From Rotaria sordida (taxonomy: Eukaryota; Rotifera; Eurotatoria; Philodinida; Philodinidae): a DNA stretch of 64,000 nt. The translations under genes and the position numbers were made by a program. Below, piece after piece: positions 12,252-25,800 of the stretch. The notes beneath the pieces are model-generated. The model made no database searches and was not told where the DNA came from. It saw nothing but the letters and a program-made list of their open reading frames with translations. Where the stretch lies: assembly GCA_905250125.1 (NCBI GenBank), contig CAJNOL010000022.1, forward strand, positions 250,879-314,878, given 5' to 3'. The stretch's first letter is position 1; every line of letters begins with the position of its first letter.

Positions 12252-13133
12252 CAAAGTATCACAAAAGTCGTGTCCACTTAAGAATTGCGTATAACTCCTT
12301 TATTAATCCAACCTTAATCTAATAGTTTTATTTTTATTTGAAGGAGAAGAATAGTAAGTCTTTTTTTTCTTAAAGATAAAGTTCATAAATATTCTTCAAA
12401 AGTAATACTTTTGACTTCAATACAAGAAATTTACATGTTTTACAATTAAAAAAAAAATCATGGAATGTTTTATGTTTATTATATCGATTTCGATAGTTAT
12501 TCGCGGCTTTAAATCATAGAAATCTTTTACGATTATATTGTAGACATTTCGTTTGAGACAGACTCATAGATAGCAGTTCAATGGTGTAAAATGTAATGAT
12601 TAAGAGGTCCATGTTGTTAGTCCACATTTTCTGACTCACCTCCCATAGAAGATTTCGTTCAGCCACACACGAATCGATTTGGAGAAATGGGCGAATGCTC
12701 TATCTTACTAAAAAATGATGGAGGAGTTATTCAACCATTTCTTCTGTCAAATCAGGCAAAAGAAATTTCGAAGCATTACGAAATAATTCTTTTGGGTTAG
12801 TGTTTGATTATTGATAATAGGTCGGAAGAAGTGAATCAATATCATGGGCTTCTCGATCACTAAACTTTACGCCATTGGATTGCTATCTATATAACTATAG
12901 AAATTGATAGAATAAAAATAAAATGCTTCATGATTTTTTTTAATTGTAAAACATGTAAATTTTTTATATTGAAGTCAAAGATATTACTTTTGAAGAATAT
13001 TTATGAACTTTATCTTTATGAAAAAAATCTCACTGCTCTTCTCTTTCAAATAAAAAAAATTATTAGATTAAGCTTGGATTAATAAAGGAGTTATACGCAA
13101 TTCTTAAGTGGGCACGAGTTTTGGGACACCCAG
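12252..13133. mobile_element. Mariner-like element with long inverted repeats
   Basis: This 882-bp unit is flanked by TA (12250-12251 and 13134-13135). The right end, read inward, is CTGGGTGTCCCAAAACTCGT, a common mariner-type terminus. The inverted arms are about 240 bp (12252-12490 and 12905-13133) and still highly similar. Between them, around 12842-12883, a broken frame reads SWASRSLNFTPLDC, which resembles the W-P-x-R-S-P-D-L-T-P-L-D block around the second catalytic Asp of mariner-type transposases. No long frame survives, so the copy is dead or non-autonomous. It lies between the GPCR and MFSD8 genes. Confidence 0.82.
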
Positions 13134-13381
13134 TATATATATATTTTTTTTTCTGTTGGACAAAATGATATCATTAATGTCGACTAAGTCATGTTTTGTT
13201 TTGAGTTTCGAACGTGAACTTTGATAATCAGAAAGAAAAAGTTAAGATAAGAGTCATTTTCATACTAAGAACAACAATATCATAGATATGTTTATTTTGA
13301 TGAAATATATGTTTTTATCTTATTATATGTAAACTTTCAGCTGATCTTTTTTCCTCATTATAGACAAAAAGTGTCATTTGA

Positions 13382-15645
13382 ATGCGTCCAGATATGGCAA
13401 GAAACAGCAATGAAACATCGTCACTATTAGATAATCAGATAAATGGTGCAAAAACTTCAACTCGAGAAGATTCGTATGAAATTTTAATGAAATAAATAAA
13501 TAATATTTAAATTGCTTAATTATTTTCTTTCTTTTGCATTAGTACTCGAACTCGTTCAGCGACACTTTTTAATGAAACTACAAGAAACGAACGATTTCGT
13601 GACATACGTATTTGTTATTTTGGCATGTTTGTTAGTTCGATTGTATTCAGTATAACCGTTTCATCACTTTGGCCTTTTCTTCAAATCGTATATTTCTCTA
13701 TATTCTTTTGTTTTTTTATTATTTCTTGTTTAATTGTTTTTAAGGTTGATATTGATGCTGACGCAACTTTTCTTGGATGGCTTGTTGCTTCATTTTCTCT
13801 TGGTCAATTAATAGCATCACCTATAATTGGTTATGTAGCAAATCGAACTAACAACAATAAATTACCATTAGTTTTAAGTACAGCATTGATTGTTGTAGCT
13901 AATCTTCTTTATGCTTATGTACAAAGCCTAAATAATTTTGTTTTTTCAAATAAATGGTGGATTATGTTGGCACGTTTTATTATGGGAATTGGTGCAGGTC
14001 TATATTAATTGTTATTGATGAACAGAAATATTTGTATTAGGATTTTGTTTTAATATTTTTTTTTTAGCTAATTCAACGATAATGAGATCATATGCTTCAT
14101 CAGCAACAACACTTACAGAACGAACAGGTGTTATGGCTAATTTATCGGCTTATCAAGGAGTGGGTTTTATTCTTGGACCTCGTAATTTTAATAAATAATA
14201 AACTAAAATTTGATTATGATTAATGTATATATATATATGCCTTTTTTTTAATTTAGTAATTCAAGCTCTTTTTGCTTTTCTTAGTTATCCTGGCCCTGTA
14301 CATAAATCCTGGGTAAAATATTTTCTTATTATTCTAATGAATAAATTTATTCTTACACTATGGTTTTTTTTTTGTTTTCAAAGCTCTACCTTAATATTTA
14401 TACGGCTCCAGCTTTTTTCAGTGCTCTAACGGGTGCTGTTAATCTTATATTATTCTTAATTACATTTAAAGATGTACGAATTGTTTTGTCCGCGAGAAGA
14501 ACTCTCAGTGGAAGGTCATCAGAAAGTGTTTATTATTTGAAAAAATGTTTTTCAAAAAAAAAAATCTATTATTTATTTTTTAGTTTTATCCTCAACTGAA
14601 CGTAGTGATCAAACACTCGCTATTACATGTTGTCTTTATATGTTTTTTGTTGCTTATTTAACATTTACAAATTATGAAACGTATGTTATGTTGTGTTTTT
14701 CTTATCATAAGAGATTGTCTAGAACATATATATATATATATATATATATATACATTATTTGCATTTTATTTTTTAGAATAGCTTCACCACTTTCAATTGA
14801 TATGTATGCATGGTCAAAAGAACAAAGTACAAGAAATAATGGTTATTTACTTGGTGCACTTGGTTGTATGTCAGTTGTAGTTTTAATATTTACGAAATTA
14901 TTAGCTAAACGGTAATATTATTAATTAAAAGAAAAATTCTAAAATTAAAATATATTTCAAATAGATTTCAAGATCGTGCATTAGCATTACTTGGTATGAT
15001 TATATCCTTTCTTGGTTATTTTATTTTTTTGCCGTGGGGTACCGATTATCCAAGCATTCAAATTGCTTGTAAATTTTAACACATAAAATTTCCATTTCAT
15101 TGATTATTTATAGATTTTGTTTCATTTTTCTTCTAGCATATACACCTACACCTGTAACATCTATTCCATTCTCAACAACATTATCATCTAGTTTATCAAC
15201 AACAACAGCTGATACGGATGAAAAAGGTTGTCCACTTGATTATCATTGGTGTTATACAGTACCACGTGTACAATTATGGCAATATATAACAGCATCAATT
15301 GTTATAACAATTGGTTTTTCAATTTGTAATGTTATTTGTTATTCAATATTTTCAAAAAAACTTGGTGATCGTCCACAAGGTACAATGATGGGTATATTTA
15401 CTAGTGCTGGTTCTTTAGCACGAGCATTTGGTCCAATAACAGTTGGTTTTCTTTATAAACATTGGGGACCACGTGTATTAATGATATTTATGCTTATATT
15501 TGTCTTAAGTAGTATTTTGTCAGTAATACTTAATTACAAACGATTGTATATTGAAACTGAAGATGAATGTAATGATAATGATGAAGAATCTAATATTAAT
15601 AACAGTCGATGTGATCGATCAAATAGCAATGTTGATATAGCTTAA
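13382..15645 (+). CDS. MFSD8: MFSD8/CLN7-like major facilitator transporter
   Basis: MFSD8 is a lysosomal/endosomal membrane transporter or channel. Ten exons: 13382-13473, 13543-13687, 13745-13997, 14068-14181, 14257-14312, 14384-14525, 14584-14680, 14777-14911, 14965-15068, 15137-15645. They join to 548 residues with all phases consistent. Family blocks seen: SSLWPFLQIV, TFLGWLVASFSLGQLIASPI (helix 2 with the MFS loop), LARFIMGIGAGANSTIMRSY, YQGVGFILGP, SIDMYAWSKEQ, and near the C-terminus GDRPQGTMMGIFTSAGSLAR then FGPITVGFLYKHWGPR. The N-terminal cytosolic segment is short (about 45 residues). Length is close to the human protein (518). The donor of exon 6 (14525) was chosen by phase. The joint after GPL at 14181/14257 is less certain. 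Confidence 0.9.
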
Positions 15646-15991
15646 TAATTATTAATGGAAGACCAAAAGAACAATAGCGAACAAAACATAAGTCAGGGTT
15701 TATGTAAAATTAATAAAACCAGAAAAAAAAAGAAATGAAAGAATGAATGAAAAGAAATTTCACTATAAGCTATCCAATTTGTTTTTTATCATGTTTTTTG
15801 TTGTGCATGAACAAAATATGTGTGAGGGTGATTAATAATATTATTTGGAAAAGACAAAATGTTTGTTTGCAATTATACATAGACAAAAAAAAAAGAAAAA
15901 CGAAATGAAAAATTGACATTAAAAGCCAAAATAATGTAGGTACAGGTAAAGAAAAGAAAAACAAAAAAAAAACGATGAATCTAATCATTTA

Positions 15992-16895
15992 TCAAGAGAA
16001 TATTGTCTTTTTGGTTAATGAAGCACGATCCTAAAAATAAAAATCACATCATTAAATTTTCTTCATCATTAAAAAACATTATATCAAAATAATCTAAGGT
16101 AATCTTTGATTTTGATATACTTTTTTGTTTCAATTTTTTTTTCTTGCCAAATATTTCAACTTATAAGACTATCAATTTGCCTTTATATATATATATATAT
16201 ATATGTATCCGAAAGACATCAAATTCAAAGTGTTTATATTTTACCTTGCCTTCGGCATTGATCAATGTTGTAACAAAATTTAAACCTGTATGCCATGAAG
16301 ACAGTGACGAAGCAATAAGATCATGATTTTTTCTTTCTGATTCATTTGGTTTAGTAAGAATCTAATATACAATATAAATAATTTAGAAAATAAATTATTT
16401 CGAATTTTTTTCTTTTTTTTTTTTACTTTTAATGAATGATTTGGTCTTAAAAGATAATTATCAGGAAGTGTAAATGTTAAAATATCTCCGTTATCACTTT
16501 CTTGACGTATAATCCAACCAGTAAGTACCATACTTTTTGAACGACTTGTATTTTCAATAATAATATATTTTCCTTGTACATCACATTCAGCAATAGATAT
16601 TGGTCCTTTAGCTGATTTATGAATCGTTGTACGAGATTCAAGAGCTATTAAAAGAAAAATTATTTAGAAGAATAAATTAAAAAACCAAAAAATAAATAAA
16701 TAAATAAATCGAAAATAATTGCTCACTAATATAATATTGAGAAAAATCATTTATATCAGATTTGTTATTTATTATTGATGTTGAATTATTTAATGAAGGA
16801 AGATCATATGTTATAGGATGTTCAAAAACGGTTGGTCGAGGATGAAACATAAAAGTTCCTGTTGTATTATTAACCGATGCTGTTGCTGTCGCCAT
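15992..16895 (-). CDS. Stand-alone lamin-tail-domain protein (short isoform or separate gene)
   Basis: Exons 16895-16727, 16644-16427, 16361-16245 and 16030-15992 give 543 nt and 180 residues. Exon 1 starts [20 protein letters not shown] and has no coil. The other exons encode an immunoglobulin-like lamin-tail domain: [70 protein letters not shown], ending [11 protein letters not shown]. The W-x-T-G ... L-I-N-x-x-G-x-x-R-A pattern is typical of lamin and protostome IF tails. Exon 1 ends in phase 1, the same phase as the last giant-tail exon (17949), so both can feed the LTD exons. The simplest reading is an internal promoter in the giant IF gene. Without a rod it cannot form filaments itself and might bind or compete with filament tails (inference). 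Confidence 0.8.
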
Positions 16896-19800
16896 TATGT
16901 TTTATGTTACGTTTTTTTTTCTCTTCTCTTTCGATATTATACGCCTTTGACTTTTTTTGTTATACCATACGCAAAAGTAGAATGATCTCAAATAGTGGAC
17001 AATGCTGAAGCAGCCTTCGTTTTTTTCTCTCTGCTTTCGGTTTTTTTCTCTTCCTCTCTTCCTCTCTCTCTCTCTCTCTGTCTCTCTCCTCTTCCATTTT
17101 CTCTTTCGTTTCGTCGTTATAGAGGTTGTGTGATGATGATGGTGGTAGAAAACAATCACGTCAGTATATGCATGCTCGCATGCTGACGGTAGATAAACAT
17201 ACACAGCAACAAATGAAACAAGTATACTTTTCATATAATGATAAAATGTAACAAATTTTTTCTGCTCTTCCTTTGTTGAAATGAATAGAGAAACTGACTT
17301 TTTAGTTTTTTTCTCTCTTTTTTTTTTACAATGCCAACATAACGACATACATATATATATATTCAGTCGAAGGACATGTCATAGGCTTCCATCAACTGCT
17401 ATTAGTCCTTGTTTTTTTTTTTTACAATGTTTCAATAGAATATGAAGAGAGAAAAAAAAGAAACTGAAGACATGTGATGCAACTGTCTCATAACTGTCCG
17501 CAATATGCAATTACATAGACTGATAAGTGAACAGTCGACATAAATATTATTTTTTTTTTCTAAATAAAACTATCACATTGTGTTGCATAGGTTTATATGC
17601 ACAAGTAATCGCAACTACTTGAAAAGAGAACGAGAAAAGGTAAAACCGTAGAAAAGAAAGAAGGAACATATTCGTTAAAAAAAAGCTCGCTCATAACATT
17701 GATGTAGTTCAAGTATGCACACGCGCAGCAATGGCAACTATACTACTTGAGATCGAATGTTTGATGCATTAGCAGCCAAAGAACATTGTATGTGAAATGA
17801 ATAGAGTATCATTGTAGGAAAAGAAAAAAGTAAAACGATAGACATATGATCTCTGTCTATTTATTATATGCAAACACATTAACATTTGATTGACGACATT
17901 GATTTTCGTTTTATTTGTCTCCTTCATCTAACATGTTTTATTACTTACGTCCATCAGGTCCTTCAATGGTTGTTATAGTAGTATTAGTTGTATTTAACCA
18001 AGATGGTGAAGGAATTTTTTGTTTTTCACTTTCATTACTACTTAATGATTGTGTACTTGCACGACTACTTGATGTTGCGGTTTCTGCTAATTCACTAAAT
18101 GTGGTTGATGATGGTGGTGTTGGCGGTGGTGGTGGTAAATCTGTTTGTGTTGTAGAATATAATTTAGCATCAATTGGTGTCGATGATGATAAACGTAATG
18201 CCATATCATCATAATCTATTTTCATAGTAACAGGTAATGAAACACCACGTTCACGTTCACGTATAAGAATTATTTTTTCGTCTGGACTTGTTCGAGGTTC
18301 TTTTTGTTCAATTATAGGTAAATTATGTAAATCTGATTGTTTTTGTTGTTTTGATATTGATGATGAATTTATTGTTGATGCACAAGTTTTAAAACTATCC
18401 GATTCTGATACATCAAATGGAAATTCATTTAATGGTCGATTAAATATATCATATGTATCTGATCGAAGTGATATATCTTGAGTTATTGTATCTTGATGCT
18501 GCTGCTGCTGTTGTTGTTGTAAAAATGATTGAAGTTTAGTAGGATCTGTTGTTCGAACAATTGTCTAGATAAAAAAAAAAATATGTATATATATATATAT
18601 ACAAATGATTTACTCTTTTCAATTTATAACATTTATGAACGATAAAAGAAAGGTCATAAAGAAGAAAAAAAAAGAAAAAAACCGAAATATAACTAATCTA
18701 TCTTAATCAAAGATATATGTAAATATCAAATGACGGCAGGCCTTTAATCATGTTCTTAAATTTTCAATAATTTGAATGTACAAAAATATTTGATAATTAG
18801 TTTTATCAATTGCATTTATAAAAGTTTTTGTACAAATATTTATGTTAATAAATCAATAGATAAAAATATTGTTGTTGTTTTTTTCCTTAGCCTTGAACAA
18901 AGCCGAAACAAAAGAAAAACGGTTATGATATTCAATAATATCCCCGTATCTTTTTTCAAATATAAAAAGAATAATCAATGAATTTGATACTATTTCGAAT
19001 AACTTCAGACATTTAAAAAAATTTTTTCTTATCTATATCAAACAAAGAATCTTTTCAAGCATTGATTAATTGGTAAGATTTTGACTTAAAAAAAAAAGTC
19101 AATAATTCTTATCAGCTTACTCGAGTTTTAACTGTAGTTATAGCAGATTGTTGTTTATCATCTTCATCATGAGTTAATGGTGAATGTCTACTATCGTTAA
19201 CATCAGGTGATGGTTTCCATAAACCAGCATATCCTGGTATGATATAAACATCATCTGATTGTAATTTTGTTGATGTTGAACTATTACTTGAAACATCATA
19301 ACGTTGAAAAGTTGGTCCATATTCTTGCGATAAATTATCATTGTGTTGGATTACTTCATTTACAATACGATGAAGATTTGATATATCATGTTGTTCAAAT
19401 TCACTAAAATTTTCATCATCAACATCTTCATCTGTACTACTAGCATCTAAATTTTCTTGTCGATTTGGAGCTGAAGTATAAAGTTTTTGTAAAAGTACAT
19501 CATCGGAATAATTTAAATTTTCTGTTGCATCCAATTCAGTTAGATCATCATCTTTTGTTATATTTTGATTGATATTAACAATTGGTTCGGATAATTTTTG
19601 TTGTTCTTTATTTTCATCAGGTGATGTTTTGACTAATTCATAGATAGGAATATCAGCTGCTACAGGAAAAGCTGGCAAACGTTCTTGTGATGAATCACCC
19701 ATTTCATGTATGGCATATGAAACATATCGATCTGAACTTGTTACTTGTGATGATGTTGTTGAACTTGAAGATTTTTCTGGTCCTTGAGAAGTTTGTGTAT

Positions 19801-22800
19801 CAACTTTTTCTATAAATGAAGTTGATATAGGTAGTTGAGTAGTTTGTATTTGAACAAGTTCAGAAGCAGGAAGAATCATACTATGTCCTTGTAATGCATG
19901 AATTAATTCAAGTGAATCATCTTCAATATTTGTTGGTGATGATTCACGAAATTCAGTTGATAATTTTGATGGGACATTTTCAATTTCTGTAATTGGTAAT
20001 ATCTATAAGAAAAAGAAAAATCCGAGAAATTGAAGATTATTGAAAAAGGTTTTGTTTTTTTGTTTTACTGAATCTGATCCAATGTCATGACTTGATCGTT
20101 GTATCATATCATCAGTCTAATTGAAGAAAAAAAGAAAACAAAAGATTTTATTAAATAAGAATTGAAGATTTGTTTTTGTTATTATTTTTTTTACTTGAGG
20201 TATAATTGTTGTTTGGTGAATTGTATTTTCAATAGTTGGTGATAATTGTGTTTGATTTGGAAGCGTAATTGTTGTTTTTTGATCCACGATTTCAACCGTT
20301 ATACCATCCGATGATTGAACAATTTCTTCGAGTAATTCTTTAATTTGTTCAAATGATTGATTCATTTTTTCATCATCGGAAGGTTTTTCACCTAGCAGAT
20401 TTGCCCAAGTTATATCAGATGTTAACATTTTATTATCAATAATATCTTCTTCATTTTTTATTGTTTCTTGATTTATTGTTGATTGACTAATTTCAGATTT
20501 ATCTTCAACATTTATAACTGTTATTGAACTCGTAAGACTACTATCAGAAGAAAACATTTCTTTATCAAGTTGTTCATTATCAATTGAGATTTGATTTAAA
20601 CGATATATGACAGTATTAATTATATCCCTGATTAAATTATGAACAATATTAGTAAGAAGATCATATGTTTCAGAAGTAGTTTCATCAATAGTTGATGCAT
20701 CAGTTTTAAGTGAAGATAAGTCTTGAACATCTTCATTTATAGGACGTTCATATTCGTATTCAATTTTTTGTATTGGTTTTTCATTATCAGAAATCTTTAA
20801 TTAAATAATTAAGAAATATTCGAATATGATTAAATTGATTCTTACTTGAGAAGATATTGTTGTTGAAGTTATATCTGGTTGACCTGGAATTTGATCTTGT
20901 AAATATGATTCCAATGATTGATTTGTTAATATTTGTTCTTTTTCTTGATGTAAAGAAGTTTGATCAATGGTGTTTGGTACAATATTTTGAGTCATGTCAA
21001 TATTTGATTCCGTTGTTGTTGATCTAATATCTTCAGATTTACTTTGATCAATAGGAATTGTTGAAGGCTGAATAGCGCAATGAATTAATATGATAAAATT
21101 TTCAAATTCAACATACCTGTTGTTCGGATATTGTAACTTCTTCAGTAGTTGAAGAAGTAATAACATTTTGAATCTTCTCAGTTATTGTTGCTATTGGATG
21201 TGTGATAATATCACGTATATTTTCGAGAGTAGTTTTTGTTTCAGTAGTCTCAACTTTTTGCTCGGTGGTAGGCAAAGTCTAAATATCGAATATCCTTTGT
21301 TAGATAAATATTTAATATCAAACTCACTTCTGTTTCAATAACTTGTTGCTCTTTCAAAGTTTCTACTTCTTCTGATGTACTAGTAGAAGGTTTTGTAGTA
21401 TCGGACGTTGCTTCTTCGCTGGGTGAAGTAGATATAACACTTTGAATTTTCTCAGTTATTGTTGCTATTGGATGTGTAATAANNNNNNNNNNATGGGATG
21501 TGTAATAATATCGCGTATATTCTCGAATGTAGTTTTTGTGTCAGTAGATTCGACAGTTATAGCCTCATCCTTTTGTTCAATGGTAGAAAGATTCTAAATA
21601 TCGAATATGCTTTGTTGGATAAGTTTTTTTTAATATCAAACTCACTTCTGTTTCAATAACTTGTTGCTCTCTCGGAATTCCTATCTCTTCGGATGTACTA
21701 GTAGAAGGTTGTATAGCATCGGATAGGGCTTGTTCAGTTTGTTCGCTGGTTGAAGTAGATACAACACTTTGAATTTTCTCAGTAATTGTTGCTATTGGAT
21801 GTGTAATAACGTCACGAAGAACTTCAAAAGTCGTTTTTGTTTCTGTTGGTACATTTGCGTCAGGAATTTGTTCAGTAGTTATTACACTCTAAATTTTAAA
21901 ATTGTATTGAGAATATTTTCCCTGAAGTAGAACATACTGATTTTTCAGATGTTGTTATTTCAGGTTCAACTATTTCTTGTTTAGTTATAACATCTAATTG
22001 TTCAGAGGGAGTAGAAGTAGATAGAGGAACTTGTTCATCATGATCAATTTTTGTTAGAGATGAACTACTTGCACTAGTTTTCTCTTCCGTTAATCGTATT
22101 TCTTCTGTCAGTTGATCAATAGGTTTAATTTCCTAAATTTTAAAAATTAATTTTAGAAGATGACTTTTTTTTTCAGAGAACAACTTACAGGTATTTCAGA
22201 ATGTATTGCTTCTTGTTTATCGTCAATATGAATTTGTTCAGATGGAATAATAGTAGATATGGGTGTGGATTCATCATGTTGAGTAACGGAAGTCGATGTC
22301 AAGTTCTCGATTGTATGGTCTTCTCTTGCTGGTAGTTCTTCTGTCTTTTGATCAACCGATAGGATAGGCTAAAATTTTAAAGAAAATTTTTTTTAAATTC
22401 TATGTTTTAAAGAATACTTACTGATATATCGGTGGATGGAGGTTCGGTTAAAATCATTTCTTGTTTATCAGAAATATCTCTTTGTTCTCTTGTTACAGGA
22501 CTAGATGTTGATATTTGTTCATCATGTTGAGTAACTGGAGTAAATTCAACACGTTCGATTGTTGTTGTTTCCTCTGTCTTTTGAACAGCAGAAGTAGATT
22601 CCTAAATTTTCAAGTTAAATTTCTTAACTGACAGTCTCTCAAAAATAACTTTACCGGAATTTCAGATGGTGTAGATTCTGGAGATACTGTTTCTTGTTTT
22701 TCTTTTTGTTCACTTACTTGTTCAGTGGTAGCACTAGTAGTATCTAATACAGTTGAAACTGAACTGTCAGTCACAACAGTATCATGTGGCTTTGTAAGAT

Positions 22801-25800
22801 CGGCTATGGTTTGATCATGTATAGTATCCACTGAAACACTACCTTCTAATAATTGACTTTCAAGTTTTTCTTGTTGAACACCTTGTTCTTCTTGTATATG
22901 TGTATCTATTGATGATAGACTCATTGGTACTTCATTTTGAATTATTTCAGTGGGTGTTGTGATAGTTTCACGAAGAGAAGTCAGAAGTGATTTTGAAGTA
23001 TAATCCTTATCTATATCCGATATATCCTAATTGAAATAATGAAAATTGTTTATATCAATATAAATTATTGAAAACAAAAAAGATATGACCTACTTGTAAA
23101 AACTGTTTTTGTTCACCCAAACAACCATGATATACATCGCTGCTGATATAGCGATTAGCGATTATATCTGAAAGTGTATCAATCGGACTTATAATTGTTG
23201 GTTGTAATGATATAGTTGTGCTTTCAATAGTTGATGTTTCAGATTCACGTGGTATATTTTCTGCAATTTGTGAAGAAGTTTCAATTTTATGTAAATCAAT
23301 TGTCATTTCTTCTTTTGGTTCTGTTTTCGTAGATTCTAATTCTTCCTCATGTTTACTGACATCTTCACTACTAATAATATCTGAGGTTGTTGTTGATATT
23401 TCATCAACAGTAAGCGTATCTTCTTTTGAAGAATCAGTAAGCGATACTGATTGACTATCAAGTGGACTTGTTGGACGGATTTGTTGTTCATTAATACCCA
23501 ATGATAATTTCGTCAAATCTGAAGAAGTAATTTCTTTATCAGTAGATTCTGAGAAAGTTGACGATGGTTCAAGAGGACCAAAAGATTCTGTTTGTCGTTC
23601 AGTAGAATCGAATGAGATAATTTGCTTTTCAGGAATATCAATTGGATGGATGTGTTCACTAGTAGCTGCTTGTAGACTTGTTTGATCATCTGAATAGGTT
23701 GATGTACTAACCTGTTGTTCAGTAGAAATGATCTGTAAATCACTGAAGTCCACATCAGAAGTAATGTGTGAATTGATAACATCTGAAGGTATTATTTGTT
23801 GGTCGACACTAATTTCTGATTTAGGTATAATCACATATTCGCTGTCAATAGTTGCAGCTGTGCTATCCTCTTCAGGTTTTGTTGTGATTGAAGTTTCAGT
23901 AGTACTAGTTTCTTCTGTGACACTTTCAAGTGATGAGTTTTCGGCATCTTCATTATCCACAACGGTTTCGTCCCATGTAACGCGTTTTCCGGATCTTTTT
24001 GTTGATTCTAAATCAGTGATAGTTTTACTTGTTTCTGTTTCTGCGAACACATCATGCGCTATATTTTCTTGTAAAACTATTTGCTGACTGGATTGAGCTA
24101 TTTCACTTACAGCAATATCTGACGATGGTGCAACCGACATAGCTTGTAATTCGTTAGATATTATTGGTGCTTCTTGTTCTGTTGAGATAGGGACTTTTGT
24201 TTCTTCTTGAACTGGCCATTGAATTTGATGTTCATCTGATAATTGAGTGCTTGGTTCTTCCTTTTCTTTTTCGGTCGTCGATGTGGTTACGGTCTCCACT
24301 CTGTTTTCGACACTTACCGATGGAAACTGGTGCTCCTCTGAAGTAGAAACCTTCGGTTCTTCTGCCTTCTCTTCAATTAATGCTGTACTTGGATGTTCAT
24401 CAACCGATATAGTCGTTGGTTCTTTCTTTTTCTCTTCTTCAGTTATTGCCTGAATTTGTTGTTCATCGGTAGATAATATTTTCGTTTCTTCTTGCTTCTC
24501 TTCTTCCGTTACTGATGGAACTTGTTGTTGCTCTGTGGATAAAACTTTTGCTTCGTCTTCCTTCCACTCCGTCGATATCGACGGAACCTGATATTCTTCT
24601 GTAGATGCAGTTTTTCTTTCTTCGTCTTCTTTTTCAGTGACTAGTGAAACTTGCTGTTCACCTACTAATAAAGTTTTTCCTTCTTCTTTTTCTTCCTGAG
24701 TTGTTGACGGAACTTGATGGTCATCTACGGATGACGTTTTCGTTTCCTCTATCTTCTCGTCTGCTGTTATTGACGGAGTAATATGTTCATCTACAGATAC
24801 AGTCTTTGTTTCTTCTCCCTTCTCTTGTTCTGTTACTGACGGAGCTTGTTGTTCATCTGTGGATAAAGTTTTGGCTTCTTCTTCCTTCTGTTCCGTCAAA
24901 ACTGATGAAACCTGTTGTTCTTCTGTAGATGTAACTTGTTTTTCTTCTTCTCGTTGTTCCATAATTGGTAGGGCTTGCTGTTCATGTACTGATGAAGCCT
25001 TTGTTTCTGGTTTTTCTTCCTGAGTTGTCAATAGATTTTGTTGTTCATCAATAGATAAAGTTTTTGTTTCTTTCGTTACTGTTGGAGCTTGCTGTTCATC
25101 TGTGGATAAAGCTTTTGTTTCGTCTTCCTTCTGCTCCGTCGATATTGACGAAACTTGACGTTCTTCTGTAGATACAGTTTTTGTTTCTTCATCTCGTTCT
25201 TCATTGATCGGTAGGACTTGCTGTTCGTCTACTGATAAAGGTTTCGTTTCTTCTTTTTCTTCTTGAATTGTCGATAAAATTTGATGTTCATCGACAGATA
25301 GAGTTTTTGTTTCTTCTAGTTTCTCTTCTGCTGTTAATGACGGAGCCTGATGTTCTTCTGTAGATGCAGCTTTTATTTCTTGGTCTTCTTTTTCAGTGAT
25401 TGCTGAGATTTGTTGTTCGTCTACTAATGAAACATTCGCTTCTTGTTTCTCTTCTTGAATTGCGGATGGAATTTGATGGTCATCAGTTGATATAGTTTTC
25501 GTTTCTTCTCGCTTTTCTTCTTCCGTTACTGATGGAGCTTGTTGTTCCTCTGTGGATAAAGTTTTGACTTCATCTTTCTTCTGTTCTGTCGATATTGATG
25601 AAACCTGTTGTTCTTCTGTAGATGAAATTTTTGTTTCTTTGTCTTGTTGTTCTATAATTGGTAGGGCTTGCTGTTCATCTACTAGTAAAATTTTCGCATA
25701 TTGTTTCTCTTCTTGCGTTACTGACGAAGTTTGTTGTTCATCAGTTGATAAAGCTTTTGCTTGATCTTCCTTCTGTTCCGTCAAAACTGATGAAACTTGT

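Noticed and set aside
16902..17348. 148-codon minus-strand frame upstream of the LTD exon
   Set aside because: Made of translated CT/GA-rich microsatellite and T runs; better read as promoter or intron DNA.
23218..24453. Plus-strand frames opposite the giant IF tail (23218, 23728, 24247)
   Set aside because: They mirror the low-complexity repeat coding on the minus strand; no start context, introns or domain.
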